Source: an uncultured Peptococcaceae bacterium
Lineage (GTDB): Bacteria > Bacillota > Desulfotomaculia > Desulfotomaculales > Desulfocucumaceae
Assembly (NCBI GenBank): GCA_958417755.1
Contig: CATZDY010000101.1
Coordinates: forward strand, 1 to 9,235
Direction of reading: 5' to 3'
Length of the DNA stretch: 9,235 nt
The position numbers and the translations under genes were made by a program. Shown here in pieces: positions 1 to 7,282 of the stretch (positions within the stretch are counted from its first letter, which is position 1; every line of letters starts with the position of its first letter). The notes beneath the pieces are model-generated. The model saw nothing but the letters and a program-made list of their open reading frames with translations, ran no database searches and was not told the DNA's origin.

Positions 1-66
1 GAAGACGCGGATTTTGCCATACAAACATTGGATAAGGTATTGGCTGAAGTAAGTCATGGAGGATAA
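1..66 (+). CDS. argD: C-terminal end of an upstream gene, probably acetylornithine aminotransferase (partial)
   Basis: Frame 1 is open from the window edge to a TAA at 64-66 and gives a 21-residue tail containing DADFAIQTLDKVLAEV. The other two forward frames stop at once or read poorly. The pattern of acidic residues, then AI, then a leucine-rich helix ending VLAEV resembles the C-terminus of class III aminotransferases such as ArgD, where a short helix closes the protein. It does not resemble the usual end of a CarA subunit. The stop lies two bases before the carB start, and the carB ribosome binding site is inside this gene, so the two are in one operon and probably translationally coupled. 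Identity rests on a very short tail plus operon context, so argD is a moderate call only. Confidence 0.5.
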   Translation, partial: EDADFAIQTLDKVLAEVSHGG

Positions 67-68
67 TT

Positions 69-3000
69 ATGCCCAGACGCAATGATATACGCAAGGTCAT
101 GGTAATTGGCTCTGGACCCATTATCATCGGCCAAGCAGCGGAATTTGATTATGCTGGAACCCAGGCCTGTAAATCTCTGGGGGAAGAAGGCGTGGATGTG
201 GTGTTGGTGAATTCCAATCCAGCCACCATTATGACAGACGCCCATATTGCGGATCAAGTGTATATAGAACCTTTGACTTGGCAGACTGTTGCCAAAATCA
301 TTGCCCAAGAACGACCGGATGGTTTGTTGCCCACCTTGGGCGGGCAAACAGGCCTGAATTTGGCCGTGGAATTGGCGGAACAAGGTGTTTTGGAGCAATA
401 TCAAGTTTGTTTGTTGGGAACCTCTGTGGAAACCATCAAAAAAGCGGAGGATCGGGAAGCCTTTAAGGAAACCATGTTAACCATTGGAGAACCTGTGCCA
501 CCCAGTGCCATTGTGACGGATTTGGCCCAAGGGCTTATTTTTGCCGAAACCATTGGCTACCCGGTCATTGTGCGGCCAGCTTATACTTTAGGTGGTACAG
601 GCGGGGGGATTGCCACCAATCCCCAGGAACTGTCCACCATTTTGGAACGGGGTTTAAAGCTGAGCATGATTAACCAAGCTTTACTGGAGAAGAGCTTGGT
701 GGGTTGGAAAGAGATTGAATATGAGGTCATGCGGGACAACAGGGACAATTGCATTACCATTTGCAACATGGAAAATATTGATCCCGTTGGGGTCCATACA
801 GGGGATAGCATTGTGGTGGCTCCCTCCCAAACCTTAGCGGATAGGGAATACCAATTGTTGCGTTCAGCTGCTTTGAAAATCATCCGTGCTTTGGGGGTGG
901 AGGGTGGTTGTAATGTGCAGTTTGCCTTGGATCCGGATAGCTTTCAATATTATATCATTGAGGTAAACCCCCGGGTGAGCCGTTCCAGCGCCTTGGCCTC
1001 AAAGGCCACAGGATACCCCATTGCCAAAATGGCGGCCAAAATTGCCATTGGCCTGCATTTGGATGAAATTATCAATCCAGTGACCGGAAAAACCAGTGCT
1101 TGTTTTGAACCTGCCTTGGATTATGTGGTGGTAAAAATTCCCCGGTGGCCCTTTGATAAATTCGCCACAGCAGACCGTACTTTGGGTACGCAAATGAAAG
1201 CCACTGGAGAAGTGATGTCCATAGACAGAACCCTGGAGGGAGCTCTGTTGAAAGCCATCCGTTCCCTGGAAATCGGGGTGGATAGCTTGCAGCTAAAAGG
1301 CTCTGCCAGTTGGAGTGAAATGGAGCTGGAGAGCCGTTTGTCTACCCCAAATGATGAGGGGATTTTTGCAGTGGCTGAGGCTTTCCGTCGGGCTTGGGGC
1401 ATGCGGGAAGTCTATTTGCTGACCAAAATTGATTATTATTTTCTCGAAAAAATCAAAGGTTTGGTAGTCATGGAAGGGCAATTACGCTCCTGTGGTTGGC
1501 CTATGCCCAAAGATTTGTTGCTACAAGCCAAAAGGCTAGGTTTCGGGGATAGCCAAATTGCCCGTTTGTTGGGCAAAACCGCAGATCAAGTGCGCCAATT
1601 GCGCCAAGAACTAGGCATTGTACCAGTCTATAAAGTGGTGGATACCTGTGCCGCGGAATTTGATGCTTTTACCCCTTATTATTATTCTACCTATGACCAA
1701 GAGGATGAAACCCCGGTATCTGCCAAGGAAAAGGTGTTGGTCTTGGGATCCGGACCCATTCGCATTGGCCAAGGGATTGAGTTTGATTATTGTTCTGTAC
1801 ATTCCATATGGGGCATTCAGGCCCAGGGATTGGAAGCCATTATTATTAATAATAATCCTGAAACCGTGAGCACGGACTTTGATACAGCGGATAAACTGTA
1901 TTTTGAGCCTCTGACCTTGGAAGATGTGCTCAATGTCATTGAAAAGGAAAACCCTTTGGGCGTGATCGTGCAATTTGGCGGGCAAACAGCCATCAATTTG
2001 GCTGGAGAATTGGCCAAGCGGGGCATTCCCCTTTTGGGCACTTCCTTTGAAGGCATTGATGCCGCAGAGGATCGGGAAAAATTCGGGGCCCTATTGTCCG
2101 GTTTGGTGATCCAGCAAACCGAAGGAAGCACAGCCTTTACGGTGGAGCATGCCCGGGAGATTGCCGAAAACCTGGGTTATCCTGTGGTGGTGCGTCCTTC
2201 CTATGTATTGGGAGGCCGGGCCATGGAGATTGTGTATAACAGCGCCCAGCTGATGAAGTATATGGATACTGCTGTCAAGGTTTCTCCCAAGCATCCTGTG
2301 CTGGTGGATAAGTACATCCAAGGCAAAGAAGTGGAAGTAGATGCCATTGGAGATGGAGAGACCATTTATATTCCAGGGATTATGGAGCATATTGAAAGAG
2401 CTGGCATACACTCTGGAGACAGCATTGCCGTGTATCCGCCCCAAACATTAAGGGAAGAAGATATCAACCGCATTGTGGAGGATACTGTAAAAATCGGCCA
2501 AGCCTTGGGCATTTGCGGTTTGATTAACATCCAATATGTGGTGGGGGATGCGGGCGTGTATGTATTGGAGGTGAATCCCCGGGCCTCCAGAACTGTGCCC
2601 ATTTTGAGCAAAGTCACTGGAACACCCATGGTACAAGTGGCCACCAAAGCCATGTTGGGCCAAACCCTATCTTCCCTGGGCTATGAATCTGGTTTAGGGC
2701 CATGTCCAAGGCTGATTACCGTAAAAGCCCCGGTATTTTCCTTTGGAAAGCTGGGATTAGTGGAAACCGCCTTGGGACCGGAAATGAAGTCCACCGGGGA
2801 AGTGATGGGCATTGATAGATTGTTTTCCCAAGCATTGTACAAAGCCATGTTGGCCGCAGGCTTAGAAGTACCTTTGGGGCAAGAACAAACATGGGCTGTC
2901 TTGGTTTCTTTGGCTGACCGGGATAAGGAAGAAGCTCTGCCCATTATCAAAGGATATGCTGCCTTGGGGTATGCTCTATGGGCCAGTGCTGGCACGGCCC

Positions 3001-3272
3001 ATAGGCTGGAAGAGCTTGGTATACCAGTGGAAAGAATAGAAGATATGCCAGGGGCCATTCGCTCGGGACAAGTGAAATTGGTCATCAATACCCCCACCCG
3101 GGGCAAGATTCCGGAGCGGGCAGGATTTTCTTTGAGACGGATCGCTTCTGAATATAAGGTGCCTTGCCTTACCTCTTTGGATACAGCCAAAGCCATGCTT
3201 ACAGTCTTGCAGTCTCTTTGGCAAGGGGAGGAAGCAGAACCAGTGAATATGAAGGCATTTTTTGATTGTTAA
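69..3272 (+). CDS. carB: Carbamoyl phosphate synthase large subunit
   Basis: This cytoplasmic enzyme makes carbamoyl phosphate from bicarbonate, two ATP and ammonia supplied by the CarA glutaminase. The 1067 residues match the usual CarB length and show the internal duplication. The first half has GSGPIIIGQAAEFDYAG near the N-terminus, RPAYTLGGTGGG near residue 170 and the metal-binding EVNPRVSRSSALASKATG from residue 298. After a central oligomerisation region come the second-half equivalents: GSGPIRIGQGIEFDYCSVHS, RPSYVLGGRAME, and EVNPRASRTVPILSKVTG from residue 834. GIMEHIERAGIHSGDS and LGPEMKSTGEVMG, which carry ornithine-site residues in E. coli, are kept. An MGS-like allosteric domain starts near residue 943 and is shortened around 984-1008. 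The ATG is set by GGAGGA at 58-63, five bases upstream. Its place before argF-argG-argH suggests it serves arginine synthesis. No carA lies directly upstream. Confidence 0.98.
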   Translation: MPRRNDIRKVMVIGSGPIIIGQAAEFDYAGTQACKSLGEEGVDVVLVNSNPATIMTDAHIADQVYIEPLTWQTVAKIIAQERPDGLLPTLGGQTGLNLAVELAEQGVLEQYQVCLLGTSVETIKKAEDREAFKETMLTIGEPVPPSAIVTDLAQGLIFAETIGYPVIVRPAYTLGGTGGGIATNPQELSTILERGLKLSMINQALLEKSLVGWKEIEYEVMRDNRDNCITICNMENIDPVGVHTGDSIVVAPSQTLADREYQLLRSAALKIIRALGVEGGCNVQFALDPDSFQYYIIEVNPRVSRSSALASKATGYPIAKMAAKIAIGLHLDEIINPVTGKTSACFEPALDYVVVKIPRWPFDKFATADRTLGTQMKATGEVMSIDRTLEGALLKAIRSLEIGVDSLQLKGSASWSEMELESRLSTPNDEGIFAVAEAFRRAWGMREVYLLTKIDYYFLEKIKGLVVMEGQLRSCGWPMPKDLLLQAKRLGFGDSQIARLLGKTADQVRQLRQELGIVPVYKVVDTCAAEFDAFTPYYYSTYDQEDETPVSAKEKVLVLGSGPIRIGQGIEFDYCSVHSIWGIQAQGLEAIIINNNPETVSTDFDTADKLYFEPLTLEDVLNVIEKENPLGVIVQFGGQTAINLAGELAKRGIPLLGTSFEGIDAAEDREKFGALLSGLVIQQTEGSTAFTVEHAREIAENLGYPVVVRPSYVLGGRAMEIVYNSAQLMKYMDTAVKVSPKHPVLVDKYIQGKEVEVDAIGDGETIYIPGIMEHIERAGIHSGDSIAVYPPQTLREEDINRIVEDTVKIGQALGICGLINIQYVVGDAGVYVLEVNPRASRTVPILSKVTGTPMVQVATKAMLGQTLSSLGYESGLGPCPRLITVKAPVFSFGKLGLVETALGPEMKSTGEVMGIDRLFSQALYKAMLAAGLEVPLGQEQTWAVLVSLADRDKEEALPIIKGYAALGYALWASAGTAHRLEELGIPVERIEDMPGAIRSGQVKLVINTPTRGKIPERAGFSLRRIASEYKVPCLTSLDTAKAMLTVLQSLWQGEEAEPVNMKAFFDC

Positions 3273-3285
3273 TGGTTTAAACCAT
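3272..3285. repeat. 14-bp perfect palindrome at the carB stop codon
   Basis: ATGGTTTAAACCAT is a perfect inverted repeat whose first base is the last base of the carB stop codon. It ends eight bases before the putative extended -10 promoter (3294-3302), so it sits where an operator or activator site would lie. It does not look like the usual ArgR/AhrC box (TGAAT-type half sites). As RNA it could at best form a hairpin with almost no loop, so a DNA-level role is more plausible than a terminator. No protein can be named. Confidence 0.4.
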
Positions 3286-3293
3286 AGATTTGC

Positions 3294-3302
3294 TGATATG
3301 AT
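3294..3302 (+). promoter_or_regulatory. Possible internal promoter (extended -10) ahead of argF
   Basis: TGATATGAT has the TGn-TATnAT form of an extended -10 element for the vegetative sigma factor. The best -35 at suitable spacing is TGGTTT (3273-3278, 18-bp spacer), which is poor, but extended -10 promoters can work without a good -35. The start of transcription would be near 3309, giving a leader of about 30 bases before the small ORF at 3339. It could drive argFGH separately from carB. This is motif reading only. Confidence 0.3.
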
Positions 3303-3338
3303 AGAATCTCCTTGTGTTTCGGATAAGAGGGAGATAAA

Positions 3339-3407
3339 ATGACAGTATTGCCTGAACATGATGAAAATCATATGAAACGGTGGTTTTTAGGCTTTGGGAG
3401 AGCCTGA
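3339..3407 (+). CDS. Possible 22-residue leader peptide (small ORF) upstream of argF
   Basis: ATG at 3339 opens 22 codons ending in TGA at 3405-3407. It is preceded by AGAGGGAG (3326-3333), a strong Shine-Dalgarno site five bases from the ATG and at least as good as that of argF. The peptide starts MTVLPEHDENHMKRW and ends FGRA. It has two arginines (residues 14 and 21) and two histidines, is not hydrophobic, and matches nothing I recognise. Its last codons and stop lie inside the hairpin at 3385-3409, so translating ribosomes would open that hairpin 40 bases before argF. It may be a regulatory upstream ORF, or the ribosome site may be chance. Short length makes coding status uncertain. Confidence 0.3.
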   Translation: MTVLPEHDENHMKRWFLGFGRA

Positions 3408-3409
3408 AA
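3385..3409 (+). promoter_or_regulatory. Hairpin upstream of the argF ribosome binding site
   Basis: Bases 3385-3393 (TTTTAGGCT) pair with 3401-3409 (AGCCTGAAA) to give a nine-pair stem with one T-G wobble and a seven-base loop. No U-tract follows on the + strand, so it is not a standard intrinsic terminator. It overlaps the end of the 22-codon ORF and ends 24 bases before the argF Shine-Dalgarno site. It could protect a processed mRNA end or link small-ORF translation to argF expression; both are inference. Confidence 0.45.
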
Positions 3410-3433
3410 CAGAATGATGTAGGTTGTATGGAA

Positions 3434-3442
3434 AAGGCGGTG
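3434..3442 (+). promoter_or_regulatory. Ribosome binding site that decides the argF start
   Basis: AAGGCGGTG differs from the ideal AAGGAGGTG by one base and lies five bases from ATG 3448. This supports that ATG over the in-frame TTG at 3424, which lies upstream of this site, and over the next in-frame ATG at 3469. Confidence 0.75.
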
Positions 3443-3447
3443 TAAAT

Positions 3448-4389
3448 ATGGAACCAATATCTGATCAAATGCGGGGTAGAGATTTATTGTCTTTGCATGA
3501 TTTTACCCCTGGGGAGATTGAACAAATCCTAGATTTGGCAGATGTCCTAAAAGCAAAACAAAAAAGAGGCGAGCCTCATCCTTATTTGCAAGGGAAATCC
3601 TTAGGGTTAATTTTTCAAAAATCCTCCACCCGCACCAGGATTTCCTTTGAGGTGGGGATGTATCAGTTGGGCGGAAAAAGCTTGTTTTTGAGTTCCCGGG
3701 ATATTCAATTGGGACGGGGAGAATCTGTGGCTGACACGGCCCGGGTTTTATCCCGTTATTTGGATGGCATTATGATTCGCACCTTTGCCCAGGAAGATGT
3801 GGAGGAATTGGCCCAATATGCTGATATTCCGGTAATCAATGGTCTAACGGATTTATTGCATCCCTGCCAAGTGTTGGCTGATTTACAAACCATTCGGGAA
3901 AGAAAGGGAAAATTGGCTGGCTTAAAATTGGCCTTTGTGGGGGATGGCAACAATATGGCCCACTCCCTACTGTTCGGATGCGCCAAGACTGGGATGCATA
4001 TTGCCGTGGCCTCGCCCCCTGGCTATAAGCCCCGGGAAGATATTGTGCAGTTAGCCCAAGAAGATGCCCAGCAAACTGGTGCATCCATTGCTATTTTCGA
4101 CCATCCCCAAGAAGCGGTGGCAGGCGCAGATGTGGTGGTCACTGACGTATGGACCAGCATGGGGCAGGAAGCGGAACAAGAGGAGCGCTTAAAAAGTTTT
4201 GCCGGGTATCAGGTGAATGAAAAGCTAATGGAACTGGCTGCAAGGGATTATCTGTTTTTGCATTGTTTGCCTGCACACCGGGGGGAAGAAGTGAGTACTG
4301 CTGTCATTGACGGTCCCCACGGGGCTGTATGGGATGAGGCGGAAAATCGTTTACATGCCCAAAAAGCTGTTTTGGCTTTGCTTTTGTAA
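3448..4389 (+). CDS. argF: Ornithine carbamoyltransferase
   Basis: The enzyme transfers the carbamoyl group from carbamoyl phosphate to ornithine, giving citrulline and phosphate, in the cytoplasm, usually as a trimer. The 313 residues fit the family. The carbamoyl-phosphate loop SSTRTR is at 59-64, HPCQ at 138-141, the domain-linking FVGDGNNMAHSLL follows, and the ornithine-side DVWTSMGQE (from D233) and HCLPAHRGEEVS (H272-R278, with catalytic Cys273) are intact. The SMG-containing loop marks it as ornithine rather than aspartate carbamoyltransferase. The start at 3448 is chosen because AAGGCGGTG (3434-3442) lies five bases before it. A TTG at 3424 would add eight residues but has no good ribosome site. 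It sits 175 bp after carB, the longest gap in the operon. The arginine-cluster context indicates the biosynthetic rather than the catabolic form. Confidence 0.97.
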   Translation: MEPISDQMRGRDLLSLHDFTPGEIEQILDLADVLKAKQKRGEPHPYLQGKSLGLIFQKSSTRTRISFEVGMYQLGGKSLFLSSRDIQLGRGESVADTARVLSRYLDGIMIRTFAQEDVEELAQYADIPVINGLTDLLHPCQVLADLQTIRERKGKLAGLKLAFVGDGNNMAHSLLFGCAKTGMHIAVASPPGYKPREDIVQLAQEDAQQTGASIAIFDHPQEAVAGADVVVTDVWTSMGQEAEQEERLKSFAGYQVNEKLMELAARDYLFLHCLPAHRGEEVSTAVIDGPHGAVWDEAENRLHAQKAVLALLL

Positions 4390-4406
4390 CAAGGAAATGG
4401 AAGACA

Positions 4407-4424
4407 TCCCCTGGCAATAGGGGA
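4407..4424 (+). promoter_or_regulatory. Small hairpin between argF and argG
   Basis: TCCCCT (4407-4412) and AGGGGA (4419-4424) form a six-pair GC-rich stem with a six-base loop, 17 bases after the argF stop. It is followed by CAATGTTTTAG, a weak U-tract starting six bases after the stem, so termination would be inefficient at most. It may tune argG relative to argF or stabilise the upstream mRNA. Confidence 0.4.
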
Positions 4425-4452
4425 CAATGTTTTAGAAAGAGGTGCTTGTCAA

Positions 4453-5655
4453 ATGAAAAAAGTTGTGCTTGCCTATTCTGGAGGTTTGGATACTTCTATC
4501 ATCATTCCCTGGCTAAAGGAAAACTATGGCTATGATGTGGTGGCCATGGCAGCTGATTTGGGACAAGGAGAAGAGCTTGAGCCTTTGCATGAAAAGGCCA
4601 TCAAAAGCGGAGCCAGCAAGCTATACATAGAAGATGTGAAACAGGAGTTTGTAGAGGATTATATTTTTCCTACTTTAAGAGCCGGAGCCTTGTATGAAGG
4701 AAAATATTTGTTGGGCACTTCCATGGCCAGGCCCTTGATTGCTAAAAAATTGGTGGAAATCGCCGCCAAAGAAGGGGCTGAAGCCATAGCCCACGGGGCC
4801 ACGGGAAAAGGCAATGACCAAGTGCGTTTTGAATTAGGAATTAAAGCCTTAAATCCTCATTTAAAAATCGTAGCCCCTTGGCGGGAGTGGGATATTTGTT
4901 CCCGGGATGATGCCATTGATTATGCCAATGCCCGGGGCATACCAGTACCAGTGACCAAATCCCGTCCTTACAGCATGGATCGCAACATTTGGCATCTCAG
5001 CCATGAAGGGGGCGTTTTGGAGGATCCTGCCCAGGAATGTCCAGAGGATGTACTTTTATTAGCCGTGGCCCCGGAAAAGGCGCCGGATTCACCAACCTAT
5101 GTGGAGATTGGCTTTGAGAGGGGCATACCTGTATCCTTGGATGGAAAGCAGCTGGATGCTGTGGCTTTGCTGGAGCACTTGAATGTTATTGGTGGCGCCA
5201 ATGGCATTGGGGTGGTGGATATGGTGGAAAATCGCTTGGTGGGCATGAAATCCCGGGGGATTTATGAAACCCCAGGGGGCACAGTGTTGTGGTTGGCCCA
5301 CCGGGAATTGGAGCGTTTGACCCTAGACCGGATTACCATGCATTACAAAGAGGTGGTGGCAGCCCGCTACGCGGAGTTGGTGTATGATGGGGTATGGTTC
5401 TCTCCTTTGCGGGAAGCTTTGGACGCCTTTGTCAATGTAACTCAAAAAACTGTTACCGGTACAGTACGTATGAAATTGTATAAGGGCAATTGTACCCCTG
5501 CTGGGATCACTTCTCCCTATTCGTTGTATAATCAAGAGCTAGCAACCTTTGATAAGGATGAAGTATATAGCCAAAAGGATGCTGAGGGCTTTATTAACTT
5601 ATTTGGTTTGCCCTTAAAGGTGCGGGCTTTGATGGAAGAACAGGCCAAAAAGTAA
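4453..5655 (+). CDS. argG: Argininosuccinate synthase
   Basis: This cytoplasmic enzyme condenses citrulline with aspartate using ATP, releasing AMP and pyrophosphate, through a citrullyl-adenylate intermediate. The protein has 400 residues, the normal size for the family. The N-type ATP pyrophosphatase P-loop is AYSGGLDTS (residues 7-15). The AHGATGKGNDQVRFE block (from A113) and the following PWREWD and KSRPYSMDRNIWHLSHEGG stretches are typical substrate-binding regions. The ATG is preceded at eight bases by AAAGAGGTG (4436-4444). It lies 63 bp after argF and 53 bp before argH and is co-directional with both, so it is an operon member acting between them. No truncation or odd residue was seen. 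Confidence 0.98.
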   Translation: MKKVVLAYSGGLDTSIIIPWLKENYGYDVVAMAADLGQGEELEPLHEKAIKSGASKLYIEDVKQEFVEDYIFPTLRAGALYEGKYLLGTSMARPLIAKKLVEIAAKEGAEAIAHGATGKGNDQVRFELGIKALNPHLKIVAPWREWDICSRDDAIDYANARGIPVPVTKSRPYSMDRNIWHLSHEGGVLEDPAQECPEDVLLLAVAPEKAPDSPTYVEIGFERGIPVSLDGKQLDAVALLEHLNVIGGANGIGVVDMVENRLVGMKSRGIYETPGGTVLWLAHRELERLTLDRITMHYKEVVAARYAELVYDGVWFSPLREALDAFVNVTQKTVTGTVRMKLYKGNCTPAGITSPYSLYNQELATFDKDEVYSQKDAEGFINLFGLPLKVRALMEEQAKK

Positions 5656-5708
5656 AAAAGCCTGCTTGGTGTTTGTAAAGATTAGGGATAGGGTATTGGA
5701 GGGTAGAT

Positions 5709-7079
5709 ATGAGTAAATTATGGGGTGGCCGCTTTCAAAAGGATACAGATGCCTTGGTGGAAGATTTTCATTCCTCCATTTCTTTTGATAGTAGGTTATA
5801 TCATTACGATATCCAAGGAAGCATAGCCCATGCCAAGATGCTGGGCAAAACCAATATTATTGACCCCAAAGAAGCCCAGGCCATTGTCCAGGGCTTGGAA
5901 GCCGTATTGGCAGACATTGAGCAGGGTTTGGTGACTTTTTCCGTGTCAGCAGAAGACATTCACATGAATGTGGAACAACTGTTGACTGAAAAAATCGGTG
6001 TTGTAGCTAAAAAATTGCATACAGGCCGCAGCCGCAATGACCAAGTGGCTTTGGATGTGCGCATGTATTTGCGGGATGAAGTGGATGCTGTAAAGGGTTT
6101 GCTGGAAGAGTTGCAGAACACCTTGCTCATCTTAGCAGAAGAGCATGTACACACAGTCATGCCTGGTTATACCCATTTGCAACGGGCCCAACCCATTACC
6201 TTGGCCCACCATCTGATGGCCTATGTACAAATGTTCCAGCGGGATAAGGAACGTTTGCAGGATTGTCGCAAACGCATCAATGTGCTTCCTTTGGGAGCCG
6301 GGGCTTTGGCTGGTACCACTTATGCTTCGGATCCTGCCTATGTGGCTGAACAGCTTTCCTTTGATAAGGTGGCCCAAAACAGTCTGGATGCTGTGAGTGA
6401 TCGGGATTTTGTGGTGGAATTCATTGCTGCTGGTTCCTTGATCATGATGCACTTGAGCCGTTTTTGCGAGGAAATTATCCTTTGGTCCAGCGCTGAGTTT
6501 GCTTTTATTGAATTGGATGATGCCTATAGTACGGGTAGCAGTATGATGCCCCAGAAAAAAAACCCTGATGTGGCGGAATTAATCCGGGGAAAATCTGGCC
6601 GGGTTTTTGGGGATTTGACCACCTTGCTGACCATGCTGAAGGGACTCCCTTTGGCTTATAACAAAGACATGCAAGAGGATAAAGAAGCCCTTTTTGATGC
6701 TGTGGATACGGTGAAAAAATCTTTGCTGGTCTTTCGGCCCATGGTAGCCACCATGAAGGTACGCCGGGAAAACATGGCTCAAGCTACCAAGGGTGGGTTT
6801 ACCAATGCTACGGATTTAGCGGATTATTTGGTGAAAAAGGGCATTACCTTCCGGGAGGCCCATGAAATTGTAGGCAAGATTGTGTATGCTTGTGTAGAAG
6901 CAAAGAAAAGCTTAGAGGAATTCAGTTTGGAACAATTCCAAGCTTTTTCCCCAGTGATTGCAGAGGATGTTTATCAAGCCATTGCTGTGGAACAGTGTGT
7001 GAAAGCAAGAAAACAGTTGGCCGGACCCGCGCCGGAATCTGTGAGAGAGGCCATGGCAGCAGCGAAAAAGATGTGTTAG
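5709..7079 (+). CDS. argH: Argininosuccinate lyase
   Basis: This fumarase/aspartase-superfamily enzyme splits argininosuccinate into arginine and fumarate, the last step of the pathway, and works as a homotetramer in the cytoplasm. The 456 residues start with the usual SKLWGGRF. The three conserved regions are present: HTGRSRNDQV from H104, GYTHLQRAQP with the likely catalytic histidine at 156, and the superfamily signature GSSMMPQKKNPD from G276, whose serines 277-278 include the active-site serine of the mobile loop. GGAGGGT (5698-5704) lies four bases before the ATG. It is the last gene of the operon; a strong terminator follows 22 bases after the stop. The protein looks fully functional. 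Confidence 0.98.
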   Translation: MSKLWGGRFQKDTDALVEDFHSSISFDSRLYHYDIQGSIAHAKMLGKTNIIDPKEAQAIVQGLEAVLADIEQGLVTFSVSAEDIHMNVEQLLTEKIGVVAKKLHTGRSRNDQVALDVRMYLRDEVDAVKGLLEELQNTLLILAEEHVHTVMPGYTHLQRAQPITLAHHLMAYVQMFQRDKERLQDCRKRINVLPLGAGALAGTTYASDPAYVAEQLSFDKVAQNSLDAVSDRDFVVEFIAAGSLIMMHLSRFCEEIILWSSAEFAFIELDDAYSTGSSMMPQKKNPDVAELIRGKSGRVFGDLTTLLTMLKGLPLAYNKDMQEDKEALFDAVDTVKKSLLVFRPMVATMKVRRENMAQATKGGFTNATDLADYLVKKGITFREAHEIVGKIVYACVEAKKSLEEFSLEQFQAFSPVIAEDVYQAIAVEQCVKARKQLAGPAPESVREAMAAAKKMC

Positions 7080-7101
7080 CAAAGGGGTACAGGTAACCAG
7101 T

Positions 7102-7137
7102 AAAAGACGCATTCTCAACAAGGGAAGGCGTCTTTTT
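7102..7137 (+). terminator. Intrinsic terminator of the arginine operon
   Basis: AAAAGACGC (7102-7110) pairs perfectly with GCGTCTTTT (7128-7136). Beyond one A-G mismatch the stem continues with five more pairs, 7112-7116 with 7122-7126, around a small loop. The T-run at 7133-7137 supplies the U-tract. The paired A-run makes it potentially bidirectional. It lies directly after argH and marks the end of the carB-argFGH transcript. Confidence 0.9.
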
Positions 7138-7163
7138 GCATCAATAATGCTGATAAAGTATTA

Positions 7164-7169
7164 TATAAT
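7164..7169 (+). promoter_or_regulatory. Isolated perfect -10 box (TATAAT) after the arg terminator
   Basis: TATAAT matches the vegetative -10 consensus exactly, just downstream of the argH terminator. No good -35 occurs at 16-18 bp: TTGCAT at 7136-7141 is 22 bp away. The surrounding sequence is so AT-rich that a chance match is likely. If active, transcription from about 7176 would pass through both hairpins described below, making them a leader of the kinase operon. Confidence 0.2.
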
Positions 7170-7181
7170 GAATAAAAAAAC

Positions 7182-7225
7182 TAAAACATAATAAGAACAG
7201 AATTTTCTTATTATTATGTATTTTA
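7182..7225. repeat. AT-rich inverted repeat
   Basis: TAAAACATAATAAGAA (7182-7197) is the reverse complement of 7205-7225 apart from extra bases in the right arm (three near 7212-7214 and one at 7220). It can form a 16-pair stem with two small bulges and a seven-base loop. Being almost wholly A-T pairs it is weak as an RNA terminator. It could be a DNA-level element or part of a leader. Confidence 0.45.
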
Positions 7226-7282
7226 GAATGGTTTTTATTTAATCTATACACTTAACTTCATATATGCTAAAATAATTGCAAT

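Noticed and set aside
2681..3196. Minus-strand frame of 171 codons opposite the 3' part of carB
   Set aside because: It lies wholly antisense to the conserved carB coding sequence, its product looks like no known family, and it follows from carB codon bias.
2976..3371. Minus-strand frame of 131 codons across the carB end and the carB-argF gap
   Set aside because: Mostly antisense to carB; no convincing ribosome site or recognisable protein features.
3428..3445. Five-codon frame (MEKAV) ending two bases before the argF ATG
   Set aside because: Only a weak GTAGG precedes it, and a frame this short in this place is expected by chance.
3424..3447. Upstream TTG as the argF start
   Set aside because: No good Shine-Dalgarno site precedes it, while AAGGCGGTG is ideally spaced for ATG 3448.
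3273..3447. ArgR/AhrC operator in the carB-argF gap
   Set aside because: I looked for paired TGAAT/ATTCA-type half sites and found none; the palindrome present has a different sequence.
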